DNA of 64,000 bases from Winslowiella toletana (GCF_017875465.1 NZ_JAGGMQ010000001.1:3410001-3474000); one strand, 5' to 3'. Positions 22,369 through 31,725 are shown, counted from the first letter of the stretch. A program made the numbers and translations. The notes: generated by a model not told the origin, from the sequence alone.

Positions 22369-22638
22369 ATGTTTGCAAAATTAAAACAAATGTTTAATTC
22401 ACAACCTGAAGGGGAGAATAACAGTGATGAAGATGCAGAGAGAATAGCGGCGGAATTCACACAGCTGGAATCAGTTTTATTACAGAACCCGGCGGATAAC
22501 GCTACGCAAAAACAGTTAATGGTTAAATATAACCAGGCGGTAAAAATATTTTCCGCCAGTAAAGGTTATCGTAGCCGGGTTGATGATGTTTTCGTAAAGA
22601 TGGATGAGCTGAGAAATACCATTCGCAGAAATATATGA
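22369..22638 (+). CDS. small acidic/helical protein of unknown function in the PTS operon
   Basis: An 89-residue protein I do not recognise. It has strong translation signals (GAGGAGAGATT before ATG) and a stop that overlaps the SD of the IIA gene. The N-terminal about 25 residues are acidic and Ser/Asn-rich ('QPEGENNSDEDAER'). The remainder reads as amphipathic helices ending in a basic tail ('MDELRNTIRRNI'). There is no signal peptide, TM segment or Cys. Its position between IIC and IIA suggests an accessory or regulator of the EII complex (inference). Confidence 0.7.
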   Translation: MFAKLKQMFNSQPEGENNSDEDAERIAAEFTQLESVLLQNPADNATQKQLMVKYNQAVKIFSASKGYRSRVDDVFVKMDELRNTIRRNI

Positions 22639-22644
22639 GGTGAT

Positions 22645-23082
22645 ATGAGCATTAAACAGTTCCTTTCACAGAACCAGTATATTCAGGTGCGAATGGATGT
22701 TGACTCCTGGAGCGACATTATTGCGCAAGCGGCAAAGCCATTAATTAGTGGTGGCTTTGTTACTCCTGAATATCCGCAGGCAGTAATTAACAATACCATC
22801 GAGTATGGGGCCTACTACGTTTTCGATGAAGGTATCGCTATACCTCATGCCAGACCGGAGTGCGGAGTGATTAAAGATTGCTTTAGCATGATGACCCTTA
22901 GTCATCCCCTGTCGATTAATGGCAGTGAACCAGTAGATATTATTGTGATGTTTGGCGGCGTTAACAGTGATTCTCACATCACTGAGGGTATCGCCTCGAT
23001 CGTCGGTCTGCTGGAACAGGAGGATACGTTATCTCAAATCAGACGAGCCACAACAATTGACGAAATTCTCGGGTTATTATGA
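22645..23082 (+). CDS. PTS enzyme IIA, UlaC / Fru-Mtl type
   Basis: A 145-residue IIA domain. The phosphohistidine is His68 in GIAIPHARPE. It transfers phosphate from HPr to the IIB at 20686. It starts 7 bp after the small gene and overlaps the P-loop kinase gene by 4 bp (ATGA). With IIB and IIC it completes one full EII. Confidence 0.88.
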   Translation: MSIKQFLSQNQYIQVRMDVDSWSDIIAQAAKPLISGGFVTPEYPQAVINNTIEYGAYYVFDEGIAIPHARPECGVIKDCFSMMTLSHPLSINGSEPVDIIVMFGGVNSDSHITEGIASIVGLLEQEDTLSQIRRATTIDEILGLL

Positions 23083-23618
23083 AAACAGTGATTCTAGTTA
23101 ATGGAATTCCGGCATCAGGGAAAAGTTCTGTTGCCAGAACGCTTTCTGATTACTTTAAATTTCCGCTATTAAGTATTGATGAGATCAAAGAACCTTTTAT
23201 GGTTCAGTTCTCAGAGGTTATTGATCGGCCGCTAAATCGTAAACTTGGTTATGCGGCCTATGAGTCAATGTTCAGTATCGTTAAGAGTGCGCCACAGGAT
23301 ACGATATTTGTTATGGACGCCTGGTTTGGTTTTCGCGATAAAACGATTTTAGCGGATTACCTGAAAATGTCAGGTTGCCAGACCATTATTGAAATATGGA
23401 ATAAAGCTTCGGCTGAGCTGGTTGCTGAAAGATATAAACAGCGCTGTGCCTGCCGGGTAAAAGGGCATCCTGGTGAAGAGTATATTCCGGAATTAACGCA
23501 GCTGGCGCATAAAGCACAACCTATGGCTTTCGGTGAGGTATATACCGTTGACCAGGATCAGGGTGGCAATAACCAGGAACTTATTGCGTGGGTCAGTCAC
23601 CGTCTGCATCAAAATTAA
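23079..23618 (+). CDS. P-loop kinase-like ATPase
   Basis: A 179-residue single-domain P-loop protein with Walker A GIPASGKSS at residues 9-17, 'SIDEIKEPF' where small-molecule kinases bind substrate, 'VMDAWFGFRDK', and an Arg/Cys-rich lid 'RYKQRCACRVKGHPGEEY'. It resembles the zeta-toxin/chloramphenicol phosphotransferase/gluconokinase group of phosphotransferases, not a transporter ATPase. Coupled to the IIA gene by ATGA. A second sugar or polyol kinase for the pathway is the simplest guess; the true substrate is unknown. Confidence 0.75.
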   Translation: MKTVILVNGIPASGKSSVARTLSDYFKFPLLSIDEIKEPFMVQFSEVIDRPLNRKLGYAAYESMFSIVKSAPQDTIFVMDAWFGFRDKTILADYLKMSGCQTIIEIWNKASAELVAERYKQRCACRVKGHPGEEYIPELTQLAHKAQPMAFGEVYTVDQDQGGNNQELIAWVSHRLHQN

Positions 23619-23655
23619 CCCTAAACAAATTATCTCTTGTACGAGGAATTAACCA

Positions 23656-24567
23656 ATGAACAAAATGACAACGGCAGAACGTCGCGGCTATCAAATGATT
23701 TGCGATGCTACAGGTTCAATGATGGTTGTGGCCTGCGATCAGCGTGGCGGAATGAGAACACTGCTGGCCGCCACGCCGGAAGAACAGGCTAAGATCAGCA
23801 ATGAAACCCTCGGCAAAACCAAATACGATATTACCCGTTATCTGGCCTCTGAGGCGGGATGCGTATTAGTGGATCCAATTTGCGCCGTACCGGGCATTAT
23901 TGATGAAGGGGTGGTGCCACGTAATACCGGCCTGTTGGTGGGACTCGATGCTTCTGGTTGGGGGACTTCACCACATGGTTATCGCATCTCCAATATGGTT
24001 GAAGGGATCAATGCACGTAAGGTGCGTGAACTGGGCGCGACCGGCGGCAAAATCATGATCTACCTGCGTATGGATACGCCGGAAGCCAATACTGAAAACC
24101 TGGCGACGCTGCGTGATGTGATTGCCGATTTCGCCCGCGAAGATCTTTTCCTGGTGGTTGAGTTCCTGACTTATCAGCTGGAAGGCGAGAGCAATGAAGC
24201 GTACCAGAGCAAAATTCCACAGCTGATACAGGACGGTTGTCAGGCCTGTATCGATTGCGGTTCTAAGGTACTGAAAATTCCTTATCCGGGAAGCGAAGCG
24301 GCCTGCGCCAGCGTGACGAAAATTTGTGGTGATATTCCGTGGGCGGTGCTGTCGGCGGGGGTCGATCACCAGACCTTCCTGCAGCAGGTTGATATCTCGC
24401 TGCGCAATGGCGCTTCCGGGGTGATTGCCGGACGCTCGCTGTGGAAAGATTGCATCTCCCTTGACCGCAATGTTTCCAAAGAAAAGTTATCATCGATTGC
24501 GGTATCACGTCTGCGCGACATCCAGCAGCTGTTAGTCAAATATCGTAAAGAGCTGCTTAGCGCTTAA
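23656..24567 (+). CDS. class I aldolase, LacD / YihT family
   Basis: A 303-residue DeoC/LacD-type TIM-barrel aldolase. The likely Schiff-base lysine is Lys207 in 'SKVLKIPYPG', matching LacD 'VLKVE' and YihT 'LYKVE'. 'CDQRGGMR' and 'WAVLSAGVDHQTFLQQV' are family motifs. Members split tagatose 1,6-bisphosphate or sulfofructose 1-phosphate to DHAP plus an aldehyde. Strong SD ACGAGGA. It is the last gene before a terminator. With the PfkA-like kinase it would complete a ketose-6-P to triose-P route (inference). Confidence 0.85.
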   Translation: MNKMTTAERRGYQMICDATGSMMVVACDQRGGMRTLLAATPEEQAKISNETLGKTKYDITRYLASEAGCVLVDPICAVPGIIDEGVVPRNTGLLVGLDASGWGTSPHGYRISNMVEGINARKVRELGATGGKIMIYLRMDTPEANTENLATLRDVIADFAREDLFLVVEFLTYQLEGESNEAYQSKIPQLIQDGCQACIDCGSKVLKIPYPGSEAACASVTKICGDIPWAVLSAGVDHQTFLQQVDISLRNGASGVIAGRSLWKDCISLDRNVSKEKLSSIAVSRLRDIQQLLVKYRKELLSA

Positions 24568-24583
24568 TCAGCGATATGAATAC

Positions 24584-24623
24584 GCTGGCCGTTGGGGTAA
24601 CTCCCGGCGGCCAGCCCTTTTTT
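24584..24623 (+). terminator. intrinsic terminator after the aldolase gene
   Basis: A GCTGGCCG/CGGCCAGC stem, 16-nt loop, then CCTTTTTT. It separates the seven-gene PTS unit from the HAD gene. It also rules out the upstream in-frame start at 24576 for that gene. Confidence 0.8.
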
Positions 24624-24635
24624 CAGGGCACGCAT

Positions 24636-25322
24636 ATGGATAACAACCTGGAATTGATCATCTTCGATTGCGACGGTGTGCTGGTCGATTCAGAAATTAT
24701 CGGCATCAGGCTTACGGTGTCACTGCTGAATCAACACGGCGTCGCTATCGGTTTCGATGAGTTTACCCGCGACTACAGTGGGCTGGCGTGGAGTGAGCTG
24801 ATTGATAAAGTCAGGGCTGATAAAGGCGTTAACATTGCCGAAAGCATTCATCAGCAATTTTATTCGCTGCTGATGGCTGAGTTCGGTAACAGTCTCAGCA
24901 GAATCGCTGGCACTGACGAGGTGATTAGCGGGATTACGACGCGTAAATGTATCTGCTCGAACTCCGGCGCAGAGCAACTGGATTACATGCTGTCTCTGGT
25001 GGGGCTAAAGCATCTGTTTGCGGCGAATATCTTTTCCGCTGTCGATCTGGGACCTGGCCGCGCGAAGCCGCAGCCCGATATCTTTCTGCATGCAGCTGAG
25101 GTTATGCACGCCACCCCGGCAAACACGATGGTGATTGAAGACTCGGTACATGGTGTGATAGCCGCTAAACGCGCAGGGATGTATGTAATTGGTTTTACCG
25201 GCGGCGCCCATACTAATGCAAGCCATCGCGGCAGGCTGGAAGCGGCAGGGGCCGATACGGTGATCGACTCAATGTATCTGCTGAACGCTGAAATCGCCCG
25301 CTTTCGCCAGCGCGCTGAATAA
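24636..25322 (+). CDS. HAD-superfamily sugar-phosphate phosphatase
   Basis: A 228-residue subfamily IA HAD enzyme with motif I FDCDGVLVDSE, motif II 'CICSNSGAEQ', the conserved Lys in 'GRAKPQPDIF' and motif IV 'VIEDSVHGV'. It is close in form to YieH/beta-phosphoglucomutase-like phosphatases. It may remove toxic phosphorylated sugars made by the PTS pathway (inference). ATG 24636 is used because the longer start falls before the terminator hairpin. Expression may depend on read-through. Confidence 0.82.
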   Translation: MDNNLELIIFDCDGVLVDSEIIGIRLTVSLLNQHGVAIGFDEFTRDYSGLAWSELIDKVRADKGVNIAESIHQQFYSLLMAEFGNSLSRIAGTDEVISGITTRKCICSNSGAEQLDYMLSLVGLKHLFAANIFSAVDLGPGRAKPQPDIFLHAAEVMHATPANTMVIEDSVHGVIAAKRAGMYVIGFTGGAHTNASHRGRLEAAGADTVIDSMYLLNAEIARFRQRAE

Positions 25323-25333
25323 CGCGCAGTACC

Positions 25334-25363
25334 GGACAGCTATCCCGGCTGCGGATACTGTCC
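25334..25363. terminator. hairpin at the HAD / yafC convergent junction
   Basis: A GGACAG-C-TATCC/GGATA-CTGTCC stem with CTTTAT on the right. It overlaps the 3' end of yafC. It shares the first bases ACCGGACAGC with the hairpin after dkgB. Confidence 0.5.
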
Positions 25364-26245
25364 CTTTATCCATTCGCTGAGAAAATCAATAAACGCGCGC
25401 ACGCGCATATTCACCGCGCCGTCGCTGTAGTAAACCGCATTGAGTGGCATCTCCACCGGTAGCAACTGGTCGGCAAGCAGCTGCACCAGACTACCGTCGG
25501 CAATCTCCTTATCCACCATATATTCCGATAAACAGGCAATGCCATTGCCGTTCAGGCACAGCTGTTTAATGGTTTCACCGCTATTGGATGAGGTCGCCGG
25601 TATAATATCGAACGGCTGACCATCCTGCTGCGCCACCGGCCAGCGATTCAGACGCGGTGCTTCAACAAACGCCAGACAGTGGTGTTGACGCAGCTCTTCG
25701 GCGCTCTGCGGCGTGCCGTGCTGCGCGAGATAACCTGGCGCTGCGACAATTTTGCGATAGCTGGTAAACAGAGGACGTGCGCGCAGGCTGGAGTCCACCA
25801 GCGTACCGATACGAATAGCCACGTCGACTTTACGCTCAATCAGATTAATAAAGTTTTCCGACGACACCAGCGACAGGGTGATTTCAGGATAGCGCTGGCG
25901 GAAAGGTTTTATCATCGGCATCAGCACATGCAGTACTACCGGCGTAGCGGCATCGATACGCAGCAGCCCGCTGGGCACATTGCGGCTTTCGATTAACTCA
26001 TTTTCGGCGCTGGCCATCTCCTGCAGCAGTTTCTGCACCCGACGGAAATACTTTTCGCCCTCCTGGGTCAGCTTCACCTGACGCGTGGTGCGCGTCAGCA
26101 GCTCTACGCCAAGTTTATTCTCCAGCTTTTTAACCGCCCGGCTGACGGCAGAATTGGCCATTTCCAGTTGCTCTGCGGCACGGCTAAAGCTGCCGCTCTC
26201 TACCACCGCCACAAAGATGGTCAGCTCTTCAGATGTCGCTTTCAT
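25340..26245 (-). CDS. yafC: LysR-family transcriptional regulator YafC
   Basis: A 301-residue LTTR with an N-terminal HTH ('[25 protein letters not shown]') and a C-terminal periplasmic-binding-protein-like effector domain. The equivalent in E. coli follows dkgB directly; here the PTS island separates them. The target is unknown. It points into the island and might regulate it, but its presence in strains without the island argues for an older role. Confidence 0.92.
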   Translation of the reverse strand: MKATSEELTIFVAVVESGSFSRAAEQLEMANSAVSRAVKKLENKLGVELLTRTTRQVKLTQEGEKYFRRVQKLLQEMASAENELIESRNVPSGLLRIDAATPVVLHVLMPMIKPFRQRYPEITLSLVSSENFINLIERKVDVAIRIGTLVDSSLRARPLFTSYRKIVAAPGYLAQHGTPQSAEELRQHHCLAFVEAPRLNRWPVAQQDGQPFDIIPATSSNSGETIKQLCLNGNGIACLSEYMVDKEIADGSLVQLLADQLLPVEMPLNAVYYSDGAVNMRVRAFIDFLSEWIKGQYPQPG

Positions 26246-26528
26246 TATTGCTCCGGCCGCAAAATTAAACAGGGATTTTGCACTGTTTTGTTATTTAAAC
26301 ATGACCGGATCCTCAGCGCCATCAGACAGACCGTCTCTGAGCAGCAGCAGGCGCCCTCAGCGGTGGCTTCAGGTCGTCAGGGATGGTCTGCAAATGCCGC
26401 CGGTTTTTGCATTTACTTACGCTATGGCGCGCGTAAATCAGCCGTACCGATTGAAACTACGGCGTAAAGTCCCTATAACTGAAAGAAGAGATATACTTCT
26501 CAGCAGCAAATAAGGTTCAGGCGGTACA

Positions 26529-27332
26529 GTGCACAAAAAAACCTATGCCATGAGATATGTTGCAGGTCAGCCAGCGGAGCGGATTTTCCCCCCTGGAGCG
26601 ATGCTGCACGTAGGTAAAGCCTTACCGCCTGGCGCTCCTCTGCCCACCGAAACCACGCTGCGGGTGCTGGTGTGGAATATTTTCAAGCAGCAGCGTGCTG
26701 ACTGGTTATCGGTGCTGCAAAACTTTGGTAAAGATGCGCATCTGGTATTGCTGCAGGAAGCGCAAACCACTCCGGAACTGGTGCAGTTCGCTACCTCCAA
26801 CTATCTGGCGGCCGATCAGGTGCCCGCTTTTGTGTTGCCGCAGCACCCCTCTGGCGTAATGACGCTGGCCGCTGCGCACCCAATTTATTGCTGCCCGTTG
26901 CGTGAACGCGAGCCGTTACTGCGCCTGTCCAAGTCGGCGCTGGTAACCGCCTATCCACTGCCTGACGGTGAGTTGCTGATGGTGGTCAATATCCATGCGG
27001 TCAACTTTAGCCTCGGTATCGATGTTTACAGTAAACAGCTGGGGCCGATTGGTGAGCAGATCCTGCATCATCAGGGGCCGGTAATCATGGCCGGAGACTT
27101 TAACGCCTGGAGCCGTCAGCGGATGAATGCGCTGTTCCGTTTTTCACGTGAGATGGGACTGCGTGAAGTGCGTTTTACCGACGATCACCGGCGTAAAGCG
27201 TTCGGTCGTCCACTGGATTTCGTTTTCTATCGCGGTATGCATGTCGCCGAGGCCTCCGTCCTTGTTACGCGCGCATCCGATCACAACCCGCTACTCGTCG
27301 AATTCACCCCCGGCAAGCCTGAGCTTATCTGA
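26529..27332 (+). CDS. yafD: endonuclease/exonuclease/phosphatase family protein YafD
   Basis: A 267-residue EEP-fold protein, near-identical in pattern to E. coli YafD ('[17 protein letters not shown]', '[15 protein letters not shown]', '[12 protein letters not shown]'). The catalytic Glu, Asp/Asn and His of the EEP fold are present. It starts with GTG 26529, giving [19 protein letters not shown], the family start. The biochemical function is not established. Confidence 0.93.
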   Translation: MHKKTYAMRYVAGQPAERIFPPGAMLHVGKALPPGAPLPTETTLRVLVWNIFKQQRADWLSVLQNFGKDAHLVLLQEAQTTPELVQFATSNYLAADQVPAFVLPQHPSGVMTLAAAHPIYCCPLREREPLLRLSKSALVTAYPLPDGELLMVVNIHAVNFSLGIDVYSKQLGPIGEQILHHQGPVIMAGDFNAWSRQRMNALFRFSREMGLREVRFTDDHRRKAFGRPLDFVFYRGMHVAEASVLVTRASDHNPLLVEFTPGKPELI

Positions 27333-27409
27333 GCTTCTTGCAGGCCTGCCGTCAGGGCAGGCCAGTCGCGTCTGCCCATCTTTAAAAAACTCAAAAAGGA
27401 AACAGAGAT

Positions 27410-28177
27410 ATGGCAACGCAAAGTCACCACCAGAATGTCGATAAACAGTTCGGCGATCGTGCTGAGGCTTACCTCAGCAGCGCGGTGCATGCCAGCGGCG
27501 GCGATTTACAGCGTCTGAGCGAGCGATTGTCCGTGACACCTGAGGCGCGGGTGCTGGATCTGGGGTGCGGAGGAGGGCATGCCAGCTTTATCGCCGCGCA
27601 GCAGGTACGAGAAGTGGTGGCGTACGATCTCTCCGGTCAGATGCTGGACGTGGTAAAGAAAAGCGCTCAGGAGCGCGGATACGGCCATTTAACTACCCAG
27701 CAGGGCTATGCCGAGGCGTTGCCCTTTGCTGACGCCAGCTTTGATATTGTCATCAGCCGTTATTCAGCACATCACTGGCACGATGTGGGGCAGGCGCTGC
27801 GTGAAGTTAAACGAGTGCTGAAACCGGCGGGCAAAGTGATTTTTATGGATGTGAATGCGCCCGGCAATGCCGTGCTGGATATCTGGCTGCAGACGGTGGA
27901 AGCATTGCGCGATACTTCGCATGTGCGTGACTACCATCCGGGCGAATGGCTGACGATGTTTACCGAAGCCGGATTAGCCATCACCGGGGTTACTCAGGAC
28001 CGCCTGCATCTTGAGTTCAGCAGCTGGATTGCGCGTATGCGCACCCCGGAAGCACTGGTGACAGCTATTCGCGCTTATCAGCAATCTGCTGCTGATGAAG
28101 TGCAGCGCTATTATCAGTTACAGCCGGATGGCAGCTTCAGCACCGATATTATCTTTATCGAAGCGGTTAAACCGTAA
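27410..28177 (+). CDS. yafE: SAM-dependent methyltransferase YafE
   Basis: A 255-residue class I methyltransferase with motif I VLDLGCGGGHASF, the acidic loop 'VAYDLSG' and 'FDIVISRYSAHHW'. It is related to UbiE/menaquinone-type C-methyltransferases by motif, but the substrate is unknown. It follows yafD by 77 bp with an AAAGGA SD, and is terminated by the hairpin at 28191. Confidence 0.9.
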   Translation: MATQSHHQNVDKQFGDRAEAYLSSAVHASGGDLQRLSERLSVTPEARVLDLGCGGGHASFIAAQQVREVVAYDLSGQMLDVVKKSAQERGYGHLTTQQGYAEALPFADASFDIVISRYSAHHWHDVGQALREVKRVLKPAGKVIFMDVNAPGNAVLDIWLQTVEALRDTSHVRDYHPGEWLTMFTEAGLAITGVTQDRLHLEFSSWIARMRTPEALVTAIRAYQQSAADEVQRYYQLQPDGSFSTDIIFIEAVKP

Positions 28178-28190
28178 ATCAGCGGCAAAA

Positions 28191-28218
28191 AAAGAGCCAC
28201 TCCGCGGAGTGGCTCTTT
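28191..28218. terminator. bidirectional intrinsic terminator between yafE and mltD
   Basis: A perfect 14-bp self-complementary stem AAAGAGCCACTCCG/CGGAGTGGCTCTTT with A-run and T-run flanks. Confidence 0.93.
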
Positions 28219-28245
28219 TATTCGATAAGACGTAATCGGTATGCT

Positions 28246-29625
28246 TTAGCTATCTGGCGTGGCGCTATTATTCACAAACAACGTCAGCTTATCGCCGGGT
28301 TGAATGCTTTTTGCGTCACTTAGTACACTATTCCAGCGCATCACATCACTGGCATTGACGCCGTGACGTTTAGCGATACTGGCAAGGGAATCCCCTTTAC
28401 GTACCTGATAGGTGATGCTGCTGTTACTGGCCAGCGCGGTACCTTTACCACCACTCACGCTGAGCGTCTGACCCGGTTTAATTTTTCCGCCACGCAGATT
28501 ATTCGCGCTTTGCAAATCTTTTACCGAGACGCCAAGGCGTTTCGCGATACCGGATAAGGTGTCGCCGCTGCGCACTTTATAACCGCCTGCACTGCTGCTG
28601 TTTTTCGCCACCTCAGTGGGTTGAACTGCAGCGATATCACCTGTCGCCAGTGAGTTACGTAGCGTGGCAACATTCGACTTAGGCACCATTATGTAATGGG
28701 GACCGTTTGGCGCTGTTGTTCCGCGTTTGTAACCGGTATTAAAGCTCTTCAGCTTGGTCAGTGACATACCCGCCATTTCGGCAGCCTGTGTCAGTTCGAT
28801 CTGCTGACCCACTTCGACACGCGCCAGGGCGCGGCTTTCGTTAGGGGTCGGCAGTCGAATACCGTAACGTTTGTTATGCTTAAGGATTTCGCCCAAAGCC
28901 AGCATTTTCGGCACATAGACCGTGGTTTCGCGTGGTAACGATAAATTCCAGAAGTCGGTCGGTTTCCCGCGCGCTTTATTCTGTTTTACCGCTTTCATGA
29001 CGCGTCCTTCACCACTGTTATAGGCCGCAATGGTCAGTAACCAGTCGCCGTCAAACATGTCGTTAAGACGTTCCATCATATCCAGCGCAACCTTGGTAGA
29101 TGCGACGATGTCACGTCGACCGTCATACCACTGGTTCTGTTTCAAACCATAATTACGCCCCGTAGCCGGGACAATCTGCCAGATGCCTGCGGCATTCGCG
29201 GCTGATGTCGCGTGGGGGTCAAAAGCGCTCTCCACTATGGGTAGTAGTACCAGTTCCATCGGCATTTTGCGTTGCTTAATCTGCTCGACTATCCAGTACA
29301 TATACGGCTCTGCCCGTAATGTTACATCGTGGAGATAGCTCTTGTTCTTCAGGTACTTTTGTTTTTGTTCACGGATCCGGGAATTTTCCGGAACCTCCAT
29401 CTTCAGCTCGTCGCTAATGAAATGCCAAAGATCCTGGTCTTGCGCGAGGCTGGTTCCATCATCCTGCCAGCGCGGAGACAACATCCGATCTGAGTACTTT
29501 CCATTTTCACCTTGACCTGCCGAAGACAGACTCTGTGCATGCTGGACCGGGGTGTTAGCATCATGCCTTGACGCCTGGCAACCCACCAGCAAGACCGAGG
29601 CGAGTATTATCGCTTTAGCCTTCAT
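28246..29625 (-). CDS. mltD: membrane-bound lytic murein transglycosylase D
   Basis: MltD cleaves peptidoglycan glycan strands to 1,6-anhydro ends. From ATG 29625 it has 459 residues. Lipobox LVGC follows a short signal peptide. An SLT goose-type lysozyme domain comes next with the catalytic Glu in 'LPIVESAFDP'. Two C-terminal LysM domains follow ('YKVRSGDTLSGIAKRLGV', 'YQVRKGDSLASIAKRHGV'). The longer in-frame start at 29760 is rejected because it overlaps gloB. Confidence 0.96.
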   Translation of the reverse strand: MKAKAIILASVLLVGCQASRHDANTPVQHAQSLSSAGQGENGKYSDRMLSPRWQDDGTSLAQDQDLWHFISDELKMEVPENSRIREQKQKYLKNKSYLHDVTLRAEPYMYWIVEQIKQRKMPMELVLLPIVESAFDPHATSAANAAGIWQIVPATGRNYGLKQNQWYDGRRDIVASTKVALDMMERLNDMFDGDWLLTIAAYNSGEGRVMKAVKQNKARGKPTDFWNLSLPRETTVYVPKMLALGEILKHNKRYGIRLPTPNESRALARVEVGQQIELTQAAEMAGMSLTKLKSFNTGYKRGTTAPNGPHYIMVPKSNVATLRNSLATGDIAAVQPTEVAKNSSSAGGYKVRSGDTLSGIAKRLGVSVKDLQSANNLRGGKIKPGQTLSVSGGKGTALASNSSITYQVRKGDSLASIAKRHGVNASDVMRWNSVLSDAKSIQPGDKLTLFVNNSATPDS

Positions 29626-29696
29626 GTGTGTGTCAATAGTTTGCTTAAAAGACGAGCAATGATACGTGCTCGGTTTCAACAACACAACCACAAATG

Positions 29697-30452
29697 TCAA
29701 AAACGGTCTTTCAACTCGCGTAAACGGGCAAATGGTTGCCATGCTTGCTGTGGTGTACAATCGAATCCTATAACCCGTTGTAAATCAGTCTCATGCGTTC
29801 TTAAAAATAAATTAATCTTGCGCTCAAGGGCCAGTTTTGATGGCAAAGTAATGCGATTTTCAGCGCGTAACTCCTTAATTTGCAGGCAGTAGCGCGCAAT
29901 TTCACTATCTTGCGGTAAGGTCGCTTGCGCAAACTTCAGATTAGATAATGTGTATTCATGGGCGCAGCAAATAAGGGTTTCGTCAGGTAGTTTGCTAAGC
30001 TTTTGAAAAGATTCGAACATCTGTTCTGGTGAGCCCTCAAAAAGCCGACCACAACCACCGGAAAACATAGTGTCGCCGCAAAAAAGGTAAGGCGAACTGT
30101 AATATGAGATATGTCCTAAAGTGTGTCCCGGGGTGAAAATAACGCTAAATTCGCAGCCCAAAATAGTGAAGCGATCGCCCTCGCTGACGATTTTCGTCGC
30201 CCCTTTATCTTGTGTCTCCTGCGGGCCATACACCACTAATTGTGGCCACTCTTCCAGCAGTTTTTTTACGCCGCCAACATGGTCATGGTGATGATGAGTG
30301 AGTAAAATCGCTACCGGTTGCCACTGATTTTGCTGCAGGGCCGCCATCACCGGCGCAGCTTCGCCCGGGTCAACAATCAGGCAGTGACCGCTGTCATCAT
30401 TTAGCGTCCAGATGTAGTTATCCTGTAGTGCAGGAATGCTGGTAAGATTCAT
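29697..30452 (-). CDS. gloB: hydroxyacylglutathione hydrolase (glyoxalase II)
   Basis: GloB hydrolyses S-lactoylglutathione to lactate, finishing methylglyoxal detoxification. The 251-residue metallo-beta-lactamase-fold protein has the binuclear metal motif THHHHDH. ATG 30452 (MNLTSIPAL) is preferred to the GTG two codons earlier and is preceded by AGAGG. It is divergent from yafS. Confidence 0.96.
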   Translation of the reverse strand: MNLTSIPALQDNYIWTLNDDSGHCLIVDPGEAAPVMAALQQNQWQPVAILLTHHHHDHVGGVKKLLEEWPQLVVYGPQETQDKGATKIVSEGDRFTILGCEFSVIFTPGHTLGHISYYSSPYLFCGDTMFSGGCGRLFEGSPEQMFESFQKLSKLPDETLICCAHEYTLSNLKFAQATLPQDSEIARYCLQIKELRAENRITLPSKLALERKINLFLRTHETDLQRVIGFDCTPQQAWQPFARLRELKDRF

Positions 30453-30495
30453 AGTCACCTCTCAGAAGGCCGTGAAGGAATGAAGATGGTAAAGC

Positions 30496-31224
30496 ATGAA
30501 GCCCGCTAAAACACGCCAAATTCTAAATGCACCGAACTCCTGGGCGGACATGCCCTGGGGCGACTATTTTCGTGATGCGCTTTCACAACATCTGCAGCCG
30601 TGCCTCGGCAAGCTGTATGGCTTCCACCTGCTTAAAATTGGCAATCTTAGTGCGGAAATCGATACCGAAGCCTGCGCTATCTCACACCAGGTGAATGTCG
30701 GCCAGCAGGGGGAACGGCTACAGGTGATAGCCGATCCGATGTGTCTGCCGTTTGAATCCAAGTCCGTTGATGCCTGCCTGCTGGCGCATACGCTGGCATG
30801 GAGTGGCGACCCGCATCGCATTTTGCGCGAGGTGGACCGGGTATTGATTGATGATGGCTGGATGATTATCAGCGGCTTTAATCCGTTTAGCCTGCTGGGG
30901 ATTGGCAAAGCGATCCCGGGATTACATCGTCGCGCGCCATGGAGCGGGCGGATGTTTAGCCAGATGCGATTGCTGGACTGGCTGAGCCTGCTGAATTATG
31001 AAGTGATGCACCGCACCCGTTTTCAGGTGGTGCCATGGAACCGGCAGGGCGGCAAAATGATCAGCACGCACTTACCGGCTTTAGGCTGCCTGAACATTGT
31101 AGTGGCACGTAAACGCACCTTCCCGCTGACCATGACGCCAGCGAAGAAGCAGGCTAATAAAGGACGACTGCGTCAGACGGTTAATGCCACCCGCCAGTTC
31201 CGCGATCAGGATTCCTGCTTATAG
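30496..31224 (+). CDS. yafS: methyltransferase-domain protein YafS
   Basis: A 242-residue YafS homologue with a class I methyltransferase-like fold ('[22 protein letters not shown]', '[19 protein letters not shown]'). The glycine-rich SAM motif is weak. Its 3' end overlaps the end of rnhA by 19 bp on the other strand. No activity is established. Confidence 0.9.
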   Translation: MKPAKTRQILNAPNSWADMPWGDYFRDALSQHLQPCLGKLYGFHLLKIGNLSAEIDTEACAISHQVNVGQQGERLQVIADPMCLPFESKSVDACLLAHTLAWSGDPHRILREVDRVLIDDGWMIISGFNPFSLLGIGKAIPGLHRRAPWSGRMFSQMRLLDWLSLLNYEVMHRTRFQVVPWNRQGGKMISTHLPALGCLNIVVARKRTFPLTMTPAKKQANKGRLRQTVNATRQFRDQDSCL

Positions 31225-31673
31225 CCAATGTCATCAAAGGCCGGGCTGCCCGCTGCGCTGCGCGCCAGTTCGTCGCAGCGCTCGTTCTCCGGATGACCGG
31301 CGTGGCCTTTGACCCACTCCCATTTAATTTCATGGTGGCTTAAGGCGCTATCGAGCCGTTTCCACAGATCGACATTTTTTACCGGTTTTTTATCGGCGGT
31401 TTTCCAGCCACGCTTCTTCCAGTTATGGATCCAGCTGGTAATGCCCTGACGCACATACTGGCTGTCGGTACTGAGCGTTACGGTGCAGGGCTGGGTTAAC
31501 GCTTCCAGCGCGACAATGGCCGCCATCATTTCCATACGGTTGTTGGTGGTCAGGTAATAACCGGCGCTAAAGGTTTTTTCATGCTGACCATAGCGCAGAA
31601 TCGCGCCATAACCGCCGGGGCCTGGATTACCCAGGCAAGATCCGTCGGTGAAAATTTCTACCTGTTTACTCAT
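31206..31673 (-). CDS. rnhA: ribonuclease HI
   Basis: RNase HI degrades the RNA of RNA-DNA hybrids. The 155-residue protein equals E. coli in length. Catalytic residues are Asp10 in FTDGSC, Glu48 in 'NNRMEMMA', Asp70 in 'STDSQYV' and Asp134 in the C-terminal motif. ATG 31673 is chosen; an upstream in-frame start lies in dnaQ. It is divergent from and closely abuts dnaQ, as in E. coli. Confidence 0.97.
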   Translation of the reverse strand: MSKQVEIFTDGSCLGNPGPGGYGAILRYGQHEKTFSAGYYLTTNNRMEMMAAIVALEALTQPCTVTLSTDSQYVRQGITSWIHNWKKRGWKTADKKPVKNVDLWKRLDSALSHHEIKWEWVKGHAGHPENERCDELARSAAGSPAFDDIGYKQES

Positions 31674-31725
31674 CTCTGGTAAACTTCCCTCTGACAAAAC
31701 GCCAAGTCTGACATAAACGAGCCCT

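Noticed and set aside
24576..24635. Longer start for the HAD phosphatase
   Set aside because: It would encode the terminator stem and T-run as protein. The ATG at 24636 gives the normal family N-terminus.
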